64,000 nucleotides of DNA from Chloridium humicola (taxonomy: Eukaryota; Ascomycota; Sordariomycetes; Chaetosphaeriales; Chaetosphaeriaceae), in assembly GCA_027569505.1 (NCBI GenBank), contig JAPDFF010000029.1, forward strand, positions 1-64,000, written 5' to 3'. A program made the translations under genes and the position numbers. Below, in pieces: positions 22,118 to 32,400 of this stretch. The notes beneath the pieces are model-generated. The model did no database searches and was not told where the DNA came from. It was given only the letters and a program-made list of their open reading frames with translations. Each line of letters opens with the position of its first letter. The stretch's first letter is position 1.

Positions 22118-22944
22118 GGGGCATTGAAATGCGGGTGTTCACTTGGTCGAGCATTTGTTCAGCTCTCAGGATACATGTCACTATGAATACGCTCTGTTTC
22201 TTTATGAATCTTGTGTAGAACGGATGTTAACGAGACTTACTGGTTACCTTATTAAGCCGTGTTTAAGTGTATTAGGCAGATCAATATACCAAGGTCGAGG
22301 GTCTGAGGTAGACCTCAAGCTGTAGCACTTCACTTGTGACCCGTACCCATTCTGGGCCATCCACCGACATGACATGTCCTTCCCTTACCCTTTAGCTGTA
22401 TAATCTTTTGTTATCAGCATTTTAGATTCGGAGTGACCGCTTGAAAAGGCGTTGACCGTCCTCAACCCTTGCCATGGCAGTGCAAGATCCACCCCTACTT
22501 AGTCCTCAACGCAGCCCCCTTTTTTCTAAAATAGTGGATCACAATGGCTTCCAACCTTGGAGGCCGTTTGCTTGGCTCAGAACATGTTTGGCAGTCCGAG
22601 AATATTGGTAGGAGCAGCGGTATCCGTCCTCGGCTGCGCATGCCCACATCATGCATGATTGAGTCATCGCAGTAACGTCGTTTGGGGGCCAAAATCCCCC
22701 AGCACAGTCGCTGCCCCTCCCCCAAGGAACACAAAACCTTGTTGCCTGTGAGGCAAAACGAGTTTCACGCTATGCTTGCAAGACGGTATTCTGATTCATT
22801 CGGCGCGGCCGCATGTCAGTTTCTCTTGAGTCCCTAAGAACCCCCAGACCTCTCCTCAGATTTCACCTTCCCTTCCATCCAAGATCTTGGAGTTACACCA
22901 ACACCATCAAGTCAAAGTAGCGCTTCCACGGCTTTCATCAGACA
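22118..22944. other. Intergenic, no gene seen
   Basis: 0.8 kb between the SGNH hydrolase and the conserved hypothetical gene. Nothing recognised; a pyrimidine-rich leader precedes ATG 22945. Confidence 0.55.
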
Positions 22945-23937
22945 ATGCCATTCCTCGACGAGCCAAAGACCCCCGAAGCAGCCGCTCCCCTTTCCCGGCG
23001 ACCAGCCAACCCCCAGCTCACCCCCGAGCAAGCAACCTTCTGGCCCGACATCCGGGCAGACGACCTCGAATGCCCTCACAACCCAACCAAAATTGACAGA
23101 CCATACTACAAGCACATGATTGCCAACGGCAGCAAGGACGCCTACTACACGCGGAAGATGTTCGACATGATGGCGACCACCTCATGGATCCAGCGCCCAC
23201 TCTTCTGCTTCCAACGCTTTGGGCGGACTGAAACGCGGCTTCCGGACGGACGCATTGTGTACATTGCCGGGGAGCACGAGGACTTCTACGACCCCGACTT
23301 CTACATTTACAACGACGTTGTTGTTGTGAGTGGGCAGTCTGTGAAATCTCGCGAAGCAATGGAGGAAGAGGAGTATGAGATGTCGGATTCGGACAAATCC
23401 GACTACCAGTACTACTCCGACCCCGAAGTTGCTGAACTGCAGAAAAAGTTCTGGGAGGAAGAGAAAGAAGATCAGAGGGTGCGGGAAGAGGAACGGAAGA
23501 AAGATAAAATGGAAGAGGACCTCAAGTGGGCTGCAGCGGTTGAAGGCGCTAGACCGGAGGACATCGACATCTACAGCTACCCTCCTAATTTCTTCCCTCG
23601 CACGGACTACCACACGGCCACCTACTACAAGGATGACAAGAGCGGAGCAGATTACATCTTCATCATCGGGCAGAGCTACGGAAGTCCGGAGCTGGAGGTG
23701 ACTTTGACACACCGGCTCGACTTGCAGGACTTCAGCATCTGCCGCATGGAAACAAGGGGAGAGGTCCCACCCCCAGGAGGCCCCTTGACTGAGACTAGGG
23801 TGGCGGAACTGGTGGACGATACAATTAGGTTGACAGTGGGGGAGGACGAGTATGTGTTGGACTTGAGTCGGATGGTGTGGGCAAAGGTGCAGCTTGAAGT
23901 GCCCGTGGACAAGGTTCGCGAGCAGTCCAAGATCTGA
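22945..23937 (+). CDS. Conserved-looking hypothetical protein, 330 aa
   Basis: Single-exon gene with good codon bias throughout. The N-terminal half contains an aromatic-rich segment (WIQRPLFCFQRFGRTET, then DGRIVYIAGEHEDFYDPDFY). A very acidic/charged central stretch (EEEEYEMSDSDKSD, then a Lys/Glu-rich helix about residues 165-195) probably forms a coiled coil. The C-terminal part has beta-strand-like repeats (DYIFIIGQSYGSPELEVTLTH in two parts; EDEYVLDLSRMVWAKV). A DxDxY-rich surface suggests a soluble protein; no targeting signal. I do not recognise a named family. The balanced sequence and lack of stops argue it is real and probably conserved among related fungi. Confidence 0.7.
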   Translation: MPFLDEPKTPEAAAPLSRRPANPQLTPEQATFWPDIRADDLECPHNPTKIDRPYYKHMIANGSKDAYYTRKMFDMMATTSWIQRPLFCFQRFGRTETRLPDGRIVYIAGEHEDFYDPDFYIYNDVVVVSGQSVKSREAMEEEEYEMSDSDKSDYQYYSDPEVAELQKKFWEEEKEDQRVREEERKKDKMEEDLKWAAAVEGARPEDIDIYSYPPNFFPRTDYHTATYYKDDKSGADYIFIIGQSYGSPELEVTLTHRLDLQDFSICRMETRGEVPPPGGPLTETRVAELVDDTIRLTVGEDEYVLDLSRMVWAKVQLEVPVDKVREQSKI

Positions 23938-24264
23938 GCACTGGGGCTGCAGTTTTTGTTCGTTTCTTATCATTTCCAGAAACAAAAAGTGTAAATTGAA
24001 CTGCTCATTCACACTTAGATTACAGGATATACACTGGTATTCTGAGCTCACTGTTCTATGGACATCAGGTGCCAAAACCTCCACTTGCGCTTGAGACACC
24101 CATAGGTTTTGCGTGCTCCAGAACTTCGGACCTCTCTCTGCCTGTGTGCTTCGAAAGGGTCACCGTAAATAGATTGATTGCCACGTCCATAGAATGGCTC
24201 TTTCCACTTCTCGGCAAACGTTAAAAATATGGACAGCAGATGATTCTCATTCAGGCCTTTCTAT
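23938..24264. other. Convergent spacer
   Basis: 327 bp between two convergent stop codons; probably both 3' UTRs. No strong hairpin seen. Confidence 0.6.
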
Positions 24265-25374
24265 CTAGCCGCCCATGTACACTGGAACTTCCTGCTTGTA
24301 ATAATTGGTATGAATCGCAAGTTTGTTCCCCGCCATCTCCAACCGACTTCGCTTCCGCCTCTCTGCGCGCCTCGCTTCATCCAGCCCCTTCCTGCGTGCC
24401 ACAAGGAGGGCCCGCTGCTGAGACTCTGGTAAATGCATCAGACTCATTTGGTCCCCGATACGGAGGTGGACAAGTTGTTTCGTCAGCGCTTGCTCTTTCA
24501 GATCTGCCTTGTCAGCACCCTGAGGTACGGGGGTATTTTGCTCAGAGGTTGGTAATGCGGATGGTCCAGCGGGCGACTTTTCTCGCCGCCTGCTCCTCGA
24601 AGTTTGCTCGCCGGAGGAACGGTGAGTGAGCAGCTTCCCGGAGGGTAACCTGAGGGTATGACCATCTGGAAGGTTTTGAGTTTCCGTGGTTTGTTCTCCG
24701 AGGGAGGCCATATTGTAGATTCCGCTCATCTCCTCCGTGACCTCAAACCGGCAATGACCCATGGACGTCATATGCTGCTGCACAGCCTCAAGCGTCCGGC
24801 GACGTTTGCCACAACAGATGCATTCATGGTAGCTGAAGATGACCATGTGGAGAAACCAGATAAGAGTCTGGAGATCCACCACCAGCGAGGACCGAAAGGG
24901 GATGACCAGGCTGTGGGCTTGGTGCATGTGCGACAGGTTCTCTTCGAAGTCCTTGCTGGTGTTGTTACAAAAGAGGCATTCTTCCGCGACGAATTTGGCC
25001 ACTTCCGCTTCAATTGATGTGTCGCTCCCTGAGTCTTCATCGTAACTATCCTCATCCGCGTGGGGTAATTCTGAGATTGGTTTTGAGACCTTTGGCCGTC
25101 GAGCTGCTGGTTTGGAATCTCTGCCCGTGTCCGGAGGAGTGATGCTGGTTCCGGGCTCTGCAACCCGGCAGCGGATCTTGTACACGCTATAAATCCATAT
25201 GTCAATTAAACATAATTCGAAAAATTAGCGATACAACGGACAAAGACAGGGAACTTACTGCCACTCGCTCTTTGCGTGTTGACGCTTTTCCTCGTGCGTA
25301 TCGAACAACAGATTGCAGAGTCGGCATTCCAGCAGTGCGGGAGACGAGGCCGGGGCCGGAGAAGGAGCCTCCAT
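24265..25374 (-). CDS. REI1/ZNF622-like C2H2 zinc-finger protein
   Basis: 345-aa protein, exons 25259-25374 and 24265-25186, joined in phase 2 through a GTAAGT donor and a TATAG acceptor. The join completes the first finger: CRLCNLLFDTHEEKRQHAKSEW then H-V-Y-K (in two parts), the hallmark of REI1-type 60S biogenesis factors. Two further fingers follow: ECLFCNNTSKDFEENLSHMH and ECICCGKRRRTLEAVQQHM. The acidic linker EDSYDEDSGSD lies between. Yeast Rei1 recycles the Arx1 export complex from cytoplasmic pre-60S particles. The residues LIWFLHMVIFSYHECICCGK (split) replace the usual YL-x-EKV region, and the protein is shorter than typical fungal REI1, so it may be a divergent paralogue rather than the essential copy. 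Confidence 0.8.
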
Positions 25375-25849
25375 ATTGAGGGTGTGAATGTGGTCAGTCT
25401 CTTTGTTGTGTGTAAGTCGGTGGTAGTAGGAGGGAGGTTCTTGGGTTTAAAGCTGAGGTATCGGAGAGCTCTGAAAAGCGAGTGAGATTAAAAAGCGGCA
25501 ACCTCCTTGGCTTCTGGGCGGCAGTTTAAGTATGACATTGGCAGCTATGCGAAATATGTGTAACGTGACGGATGGTGTGAGACGGGGAGAATGATTCATC
25601 ATGATTTTGTCCCAAAGAGGAAACAATACTTCAAGGCTAAACCGCTTTTGAGATGCCAAGAGCTTTATCTTCTCATGGGTCGTGGCTTGACAACAGATTT
25701 ACACAGCCCCTGAGATTTCAGGAACCAGCCCGCTCTACCTTGTCATTTAACTACTAAACTTTTGACTCATAAAAAGTCACTTCAAGGTATTCTATTTCCA
25801 ATTCTTCTCGCTATCAAATCCCCCTGTCCATCCCACCCCCACCTGTTCC
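25375..25849. other. Intergenic, no gene seen
   Basis: 475 bp upstream of the REI1-like gene and downstream of the acyltransferase relic. Nothing recognised. Confidence 0.55.
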
Positions 25850-27145
25850 TCACTTCTTCACCCACTGCCCAACCTCCCCCTCCTCCCCAACAACCCTCAA
25901 ATCCTCCTCCCTCAACGCCAAAAACACCTCCCAATCCTTCCCCCCGCTTCGTGCCCCCCCGCCGCGGCATAAATGTCATAAAACCCTCAAAAGGGGTATA
26001 CCCCCTCCGCACCCACGCCGCCTTCTGCTTGCCCCCCGTGCCAGGTATGTCAAACTCCACGTCCCCGCTCAAGTTCACACCCAAGGTTTGGATTGCCTTG
26101 TGGATAAGCAAGGCGGCGGAGGCAATTTGCGAGTCTGTTGTGGGTTTGGAGAGGTCCAAGTCTTGACCGAGGTCGGAGATGGTTGTGTTTGCCAGCACGC
26201 GCAGGAACATGTTGCAAATGTAGCCGGGTTGGATGGGCGAGAGGAGTTCGTTGCGGATGTCGACGGCCGTGGCGAAGCGGGTTGTATCGTCGGGCGAAAC
26301 CCGCTTGGAGCGGAGGCGGGCGCGAATGACGTGTAGCCAGAAGATGGCGCAGAGGGTGTCGGTAACGGTGATGAATGCGTCGGGGCTGTGGGCGGTTTTG
26401 ATGTGGGCGAGGGCGGCTTGGTGGAGAGATCTGATGATGGAGACCCGGAAGGTGAAGATCTTGCCCTCCGCCTTTGGGGGGGTGGGGAGGGGTTCGGAGC
26501 TGCTAAAGTCATAGTCAACCATGAAACGGACGTCGGGGGTGTTGGTCAACATGGCTTGGGCAGTGAAGTCCATAAAGCTTAGCTTCTGTTGCTCTAGAAG
26601 GCCGATGCTTTCACGACTGCCCCCTGCAAAGCACTCCAGGAGCTCCTTCGTTCCCATGCCATCCATGAGGCCGTGATGGAAGGCAAAGCCCAAAATTAGA
26701 CCGCCCTCGATAAACGACGCTCTCAAGGTGACCGGGTGGTAGGCCTCCCCAGACTTCGGGAACCCTCGTACCTTGGCAGCAACCAGAACAAGTCTTTATC
26801 CATGGTATCTACTGGGAAGTCTTTGGCACAGAGACGCTCGTATGTCCATCCGTTGAGCTGCCGGTGAGAAGGTTGAAGGGTCTGTTGGTCAAACACCTCG
26901 GCTCCAAAATCCTTCAGGTTGCAAGATCCACTGTCCCGAGAGTAAACAAAACGGGGCAGGTCGTTTTTCTCATCAGCGTGGATTATCTGTCCTCAAAGGA
27001 AGGGAACGGAGGCATAGACCTGGCTGAGGTGGCGACGAAGATAGTCCACGGCGTCCTCTTTGTGGATTGGGTTGGGGAAGGGGAAGGCAAGCGAGCGCCG
27101 GATGTAGTTCTGGCGCGCCGTGTAATCTAGGTGCGTCAACGGCAT
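25850..27145 (-). pseudogene. BAHD-like acyltransferase (transferase family), disrupted
   Basis: Relic of an acyl-CoA-dependent O-acyltransferase of the fungal transferase family. ATG 27145 begins MPLTHLDYTARQNYIRRSLA, the usual family start. The catalytic HHGLMDG (HxxxDG) and a following FAGGSRESIG segment are intact near 26680. Defects: TGA at 26995-26993 inside the N-terminal half (CGA to TGA fits), a one-base frame change at about 26758-26767, and a second in C runs at 25939-25960. After the last, the true C-terminal frame (DWEVFLALREEDLRVVGEEG, then stop at 25850) becomes readable. The two indels sit in or near homopolymers and could be sequencing errors; the nonsense codon is not of that kind. 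Such enzymes often modify secondary metabolites. Confidence 0.75.
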
Positions 27146-27487
27146 CTCCTTTTCGAGGGTAGCAACCCGGTCCAGCTTGGTCTACGATTGTAACGGTCTC
27201 AACAAGTATATTGCAACTAGCTGATGACGACTCTACGAGTACACTAAACTTGAAGAAAGAAGAGAAAGGAAAGTAACTGTTCCCACGAGATGACCTTGTT
27301 CTTATGACCAGAGGGGAAGTGCGTGCCAGGGTATGTCATCTGTATCAGGGGATGCGTAATGGTGGTGGAGGTCGTATGGGCACTAACGGATCATAGCGCT
27401 GATGGACAAAGGCGCTGGATCATGGCGCTGATAGGTCATGGCGTTGAGGGTCTCCATGGCTGAGAGTCTCCGAGGCCGTCAACGGGC
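27146..27487. repeat. Degenerate short repeats next to LINE end
   Basis: Holds imperfect copies of a GGCGCTGATxGATCATGG-like unit between about 27385 and 27455 (GGATCATAGCGCTGATGG, GGCGCTGGATCATGGCGC, GATAGGTCATGGCG), immediately beside the 3' end of the LINE fragment. This may be the 3' untranslated region of the element. The rest of the interval has nothing recognisable. Confidence 0.45.
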
Positions 27488-27497
27488 TCAGCCCGTT
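27481..27497. repeat. Palindrome at LINE 3' end
   Basis: AACGGGCTCAGCCCGTT: 8-bp perfect arms around one base. It overlaps the end of the LINE coding frame (stop near 27496). It could fold as a hairpin in the element's RNA. Confidence 0.6.
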
Positions 27498-28164
27498 ACA
27501 GTTGTAGGCTTAGGTCGGCCGTCTTCCGTAGGGCCCGAAACCTTCTGTGGATCTTGTTGCAAGCTTTCTGAATCAGGTAGTTGGCGGTGAGTTTCGGGGA
27601 GTCGGGTCCAGTGCCGGCCTGAAGGACGGGCTGTTGGAGCCTGTATTCGAAGTCTGCGAGCCGTTTGTTGAGATAGAGGTCTAGCGGTGGCACCCAAGTC
27701 TCTGTCTCCAAGTACCGAATGGGGGTAGCTTTATAAGCCCCAGCCACTATACGAAGGCTCCTGTTCTGGGCCTTCGACAGGGCCTTCGCAGGGCCTCTCG
27801 GCCTTCCCCCGGGTGTTGTAGGAGTATGGAAGCTAGAAGCTCCATGGGCCACCGCACCGCGAATGCACTTGGTGTAGACCTCCCGGGCCTTGGCTAGGCT
27901 CGGGCCCCAAGTCTTGGCTGCAATCCTCGACAGGGCGAAGTCCTGGGTACGAAGCTTCCTAGCCACTGCACCGCAGTGGGCTCGCCAGTTGAGTTTCCAA
28001 TCCAGCCAGACCCCTAGGAATCTAGCCGACTCATCTACGTTAATTAAATGGTTGGTTCTAGATCTCAACGTGGGGGTGTGGAGGTCTCTTATACCATGTC
28101 TCTCTGATGGCCCGGTTATCGTTGTTAGTGTGGGCATCATGTCCTTGTCGCTTGAGAACAACAA
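27496..28164 (-). mobile_element. Truncated LINE (Tad-like) reverse-transcriptase fragment
   Basis: A 222-codon frame matches the C-terminal third of fungal non-LTR retrotransposon polymerases: the segment SARFLGVWLDWKLNWRAHC, then KLRTQDFALSRIAAKTWGPS and KCIRGAVAHGASSFH, the thumb region that follows the YVDD-containing palm. There is no YADD/YVDD box, endonuclease or RNase H, so it is 5'-truncated, as LINE insertions usually are. A short continuation of the polymerase may extend to about 28250 in another frame. It ends near a GTTACAG/palindrome region. Immobile relic. Confidence 0.8.
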
Positions 28165-29411
28165 GCTGTCAACACATCTTTGTTCTCGGAGAAGTTGCTG
28201 CTGTGTACCAGGTCCATTGCTCTCTTAACAACGAACCTCGACATCTGAATGTGGCGAGTGATTTTGTTATCGGTTGTGCAAGGAGGGCCTTGTCCCACCA
28301 AACCAACCGCAAGGACGCTTGGACAAGCGCTCGTGATGGTTTCAGGGGATCTGATTCTCTTTTTCCCTATGCCCAACGCAAAGCGCCAACTGAAGGCAAA
28401 TCTCAGGGCTTTGTTGCGAAGCCGTCTTGCCACAATCGATCAGTTGGTACACTCACTGAACCTGGCACAGGACATTGGGAAGGTGTAAATTGGGAGTCAC
28501 GGCCTCTCAGATAGCATCAGTGGTGGCCCGGGATTTGTTTACTGTTAGATAAAGAAGCAGGTTGACTGAGGGAGCCAACGACCAACAACATGGAGGTCAA
28601 TATCCGGATACGGAATACGAAACCTGTTGGCTGTTTGGTGTGGTTTGGTTTAAGGAAATATTCTTTCAGTCAACAAACGGCAACTGTCCAGCATTCAGTA
28701 GTTAGGCACTTAGCCTGTAAACGAGTGAGTCTTTTAGTAGGAATATTTTGCGCTGTTTCGTGTCGTCAATATTTGACCATTTGGTGCTCAAGAGGCTTGA
28801 ACAGGTCAAAGTGGTGCGAATCATTGGTGAGAGGTTGGCAGAGAGCTGAGACGGGAAAAAAAAGAACAAAGAGCAACAGAACTTGAAACAAAGCGAAACA
28901 ACACTTCGGCTTTTCTCCCAAAAAGACTCAGAGAGTTTCGATTTCACACCCCAAGCCAGTCAATTCCTGCCAACTTTGGGTTAGAACAGAGCCTCTTTGA
29001 AGTCCAATGCAGTGTTAGACTCGGCCCCTCGCCACCTCGATGCTCGGACCTTAATGCCTAGGACCAACGAGGTTCTGAAACGTCGAGATTGCAAAGAGCA
29101 CAACAAAGAAGAAAGTCCTTAAATCCATTCCAACGAAGCCGTTTCTCCCTGTTGTGGAAATTTGGGGGCGAAATGATTCGCCAACTCCAACCTGCCGTCT
29201 GCGCGTAGCCAAGTCTCCGAGTTGGCTCAGGCCGCATGTGGCTTCCAACCACCATCGAGCGGGGTTGTCCCTCTCGACGCTCCGTGTTGGTTCTTCAGCC
29301 TCCCCGCTCCCATCTGTTGGTCCGTCTCTTTGACCAAGTCGCGGCCCCGCGATAAAGATAATCGACATTAGCGGGAGTAGCACGAATTATGGTAAGAGCC
29401 CCTTATGTGGT
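28165..29411. other. Intergenic, no gene seen
   Basis: 1.2 kb between the LINE fragment and the NLR relic. A-rich patches near 28855-28920; frames are short and unrecognised. It may include more decayed LINE sequence at its left end. Confidence 0.5.
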
Positions 29412-32400
29412 GTGGTGTACCCGTGGGAAAATAACCGTTTCCTGGTAGGAGCGAGTCTTTGGCAAGTTCCGATCACGGCACCTTGCGAAGTCTCCGGGCA
29501 ACCCAGGAATTGGAGAGAGCCCGACAGGATCAGACGGAAGGTCAAGCGACTTAACAAACAACTCAAGCCATTCGCCGACCCCAAGCTCATCGGGAACATT
29601 TTTCAGTCCTTCCCCCGGACCACACAGATCAACCTTGGCTTCTGTATCCACAAGCCCTTCTGTGTTGGCCGACCGGCGGCTCCAGATCCCATAGGCAGCA
29701 CTCAACCCGGTCACGACCTGTCTCTCCCTCTGTCAACAGACTTGGTCTCAGTTTCGTTTACACATGTTCTGTCAGGCGATGGCCATTACCACCGCCTGGA
29801 CCATCTGCAGACCGCCCGCCTTTCTGCCACCCACAACCCACATCTGCTGCAGCTCGGAGAGCTGCAGCCTCACACAACCAACTAATACAACACCATCCAA
29901 CACATCACCAACGTTGCTGCCGTGCCTGTTGTCAACTTCATCTTTGTTCACGTACTCGGCAGGACTTCCCACGGCACATGGTCGTGGCAGCGCAACCCCG
30001 AGTATTTCTGGCCCGCCTGGCTGGCACAAGGTGCTCAGCTTTCCCAATCCAGGGTCTTCACCTTCGGATACAATGCCGATTTCAAGCAAGACACCGATTC
30101 CGCCCTCCTCAAATTTGCGAGGGATTTGCTTTTGGAGATGAAGTCCTACAGAGGCTTGGACGCCTTAGCCAGTGGCGATACCATTGGGAAGGCAAGCAGA
30201 TGTTTTTCCCTCTCGCGGGTGATGACGCTGACAACTCTTTGCAGCAACCTATCATTTTCGTGATGCATTCTATGGGGGTTCTGGTTTTCAAGAAAGTGAG
30301 ACTCGACTGGCCAGGTCGCTAATTATTTCGAACAACTGTCCAAAGACTAACTGCTATTGCTGCAGGCGTATCTATTCGGCATGCCGAATGAGCAGTTTGC
30401 GAATATCTTGACCCAAGTCCGAGCCATGCTCTTCCTCGGAACCCCTCATCACGGATCCTCCTTTGCCGAGACGCTCAATGACATCTTGCGAGCTACTCCG
30501 TCTTTGTCGAAGAGCGTGTATGTCTCCAAGCTTGCCAAAACAGCACCTTCGCTTCACGAACTCAATGAACAATTTCGCCACCTTTGTGGCAATGTCCAGC
30601 TTGCCTCGCTGAACGAGACGCATAAAGCACAACTCGCCCCCATGATAAAAAGAATGGTATAAAATCCCACTATCGGAAACCCAATGTGTTCCGCAGCTCA
30701 CATCGGTACATCTAGGTAGTTGACAAAGGGTCGGCTGTGCTTGGCTACCCTGATGAGCTGTCCGCTCCCCTCAATGCGGACCACCACGGGATGTCCAAGT
30801 TCAGCTCGGTGGATGACCCCAACTATCAAAAGGCCAGAAATTTGCTGTGCCTTCTAATCGAGAATGCCACGACACGTGGTATGTATCCCCTTTCCGACTC
30901 CATGAGGTTGTTCTTGTTGACTCAATACCAGGAGCCACAGCCTCAGACCGTGCGAAACTTGAACAACTTCTTGGGGTTCATGACGACTCTCGGATTGATC
31001 TCGGAATTCTGCAAAGCCGAACCATGCAAGGCTCTTGCAAATGGCTCTTGAACCGAACCGCCTTCTTGAACAGGAGGGACGTGAAACACAACGGCTCCTC
31101 ACTTCTGTGGCTCACTGGCCTTCCAGGAGTCGGGAAGTTAGTGCTCTCGAGCTTCATCATCTCGACCCTCCTCAACAATTGTCCCGACGTACCATGCCAT
31201 TATTACTTCTTTAACTCGCAAGACCAGAACAAGCGAGCTATCAGAAGTATGCTCCTGAGCATGGATTTCCAGGTCGCACTGTCTTCCCAATCGTTTCGCA
31301 CGCGGTTTTTCGAGCTTCAAGAGAGCGGAGGTCTTAACGTCGCTCGACTGCAGGCAATCAACATCTGGGACTCAATCTTCCAGAGACTCTTGTTCCACCA
31401 GACTTCCGAGACTCAAATGTTTTGGGTTATCGACGGAATAGACGAAGCGGATCATCCGGAGCTCTTGATCAGATTCCTTTCCCGGCTGGAATCTGGCAGC
31501 TGCTTGAGAATAGTGATTGTCAGCCGCAAGATGAAAGCGATGTCCACGCTGCAATCCTTCAAAATCAGCACTGCCTCCGACGAAATCTCGCTGAAGGATA
31601 CGCAAGAGGACATTCAACTCTATACAAAAGAAGCTGTCAACACGATCGATACTCGGGAATGAGAAGACTCGAAGCGGTATTTGCAGCAAAATTCTCGAAA
31701 AGGCCCAAGGATCATTTCTCTGGGTTACTCTCGCCATTAAGCAGCTCTGCAATCAATGCTATACGGTAGGGGATATTGATTAACTCTTGAACGATCTACC
31801 AGAAGGTATGGAAATATTCTACACCCGGATGATAAAACTCATTGCTGCTCAACCACCCAAGCCGCGCACAATAGCCTCCCGAATCCTCTCCTGGGCCATG
31901 TGCTCATTCCGCCCGCTGAGCCTCAGTGAACTGGAGAAAGCTCTTCACGCAGAGTTTGGTGCCTTTCTGAACCTCAAAGCGACCGTTATTCAAATGTGTG
32001 GTAACTTTGTCCTCCTCGAAAAGTCGCAGCTTGCTCTTCTTCACGACACAGCGCGTTCACTTCTTGACCACGACCAACCCGCATGCTGAACAACAAAATC
32101 AAAAATCTCGAATCCTTGTTGGTCACCCGTTTCTCACACACGCGGTTACTTGGTGCGCCTACCATCTCGGCCTCACACCGCCAGATCTTCGGCTTATTCA
32201 ACTCACCTGCAAGTTCCTAAACAACTATGCTCTCGCCTGGATTCACGCCGCAGCACTCTTGGGTGACGTAAGAATCCTCACAAGCGCTGCTGACTCCCTC
32301 ATAAAAGTTGTTCGAACAAGCTTCAAAGAGCAATGCGATCCATCGATAATGCCCTTTGAGCGTGCTCACGAAGACCTCATAGATTGGGCACGCGCCTTGA

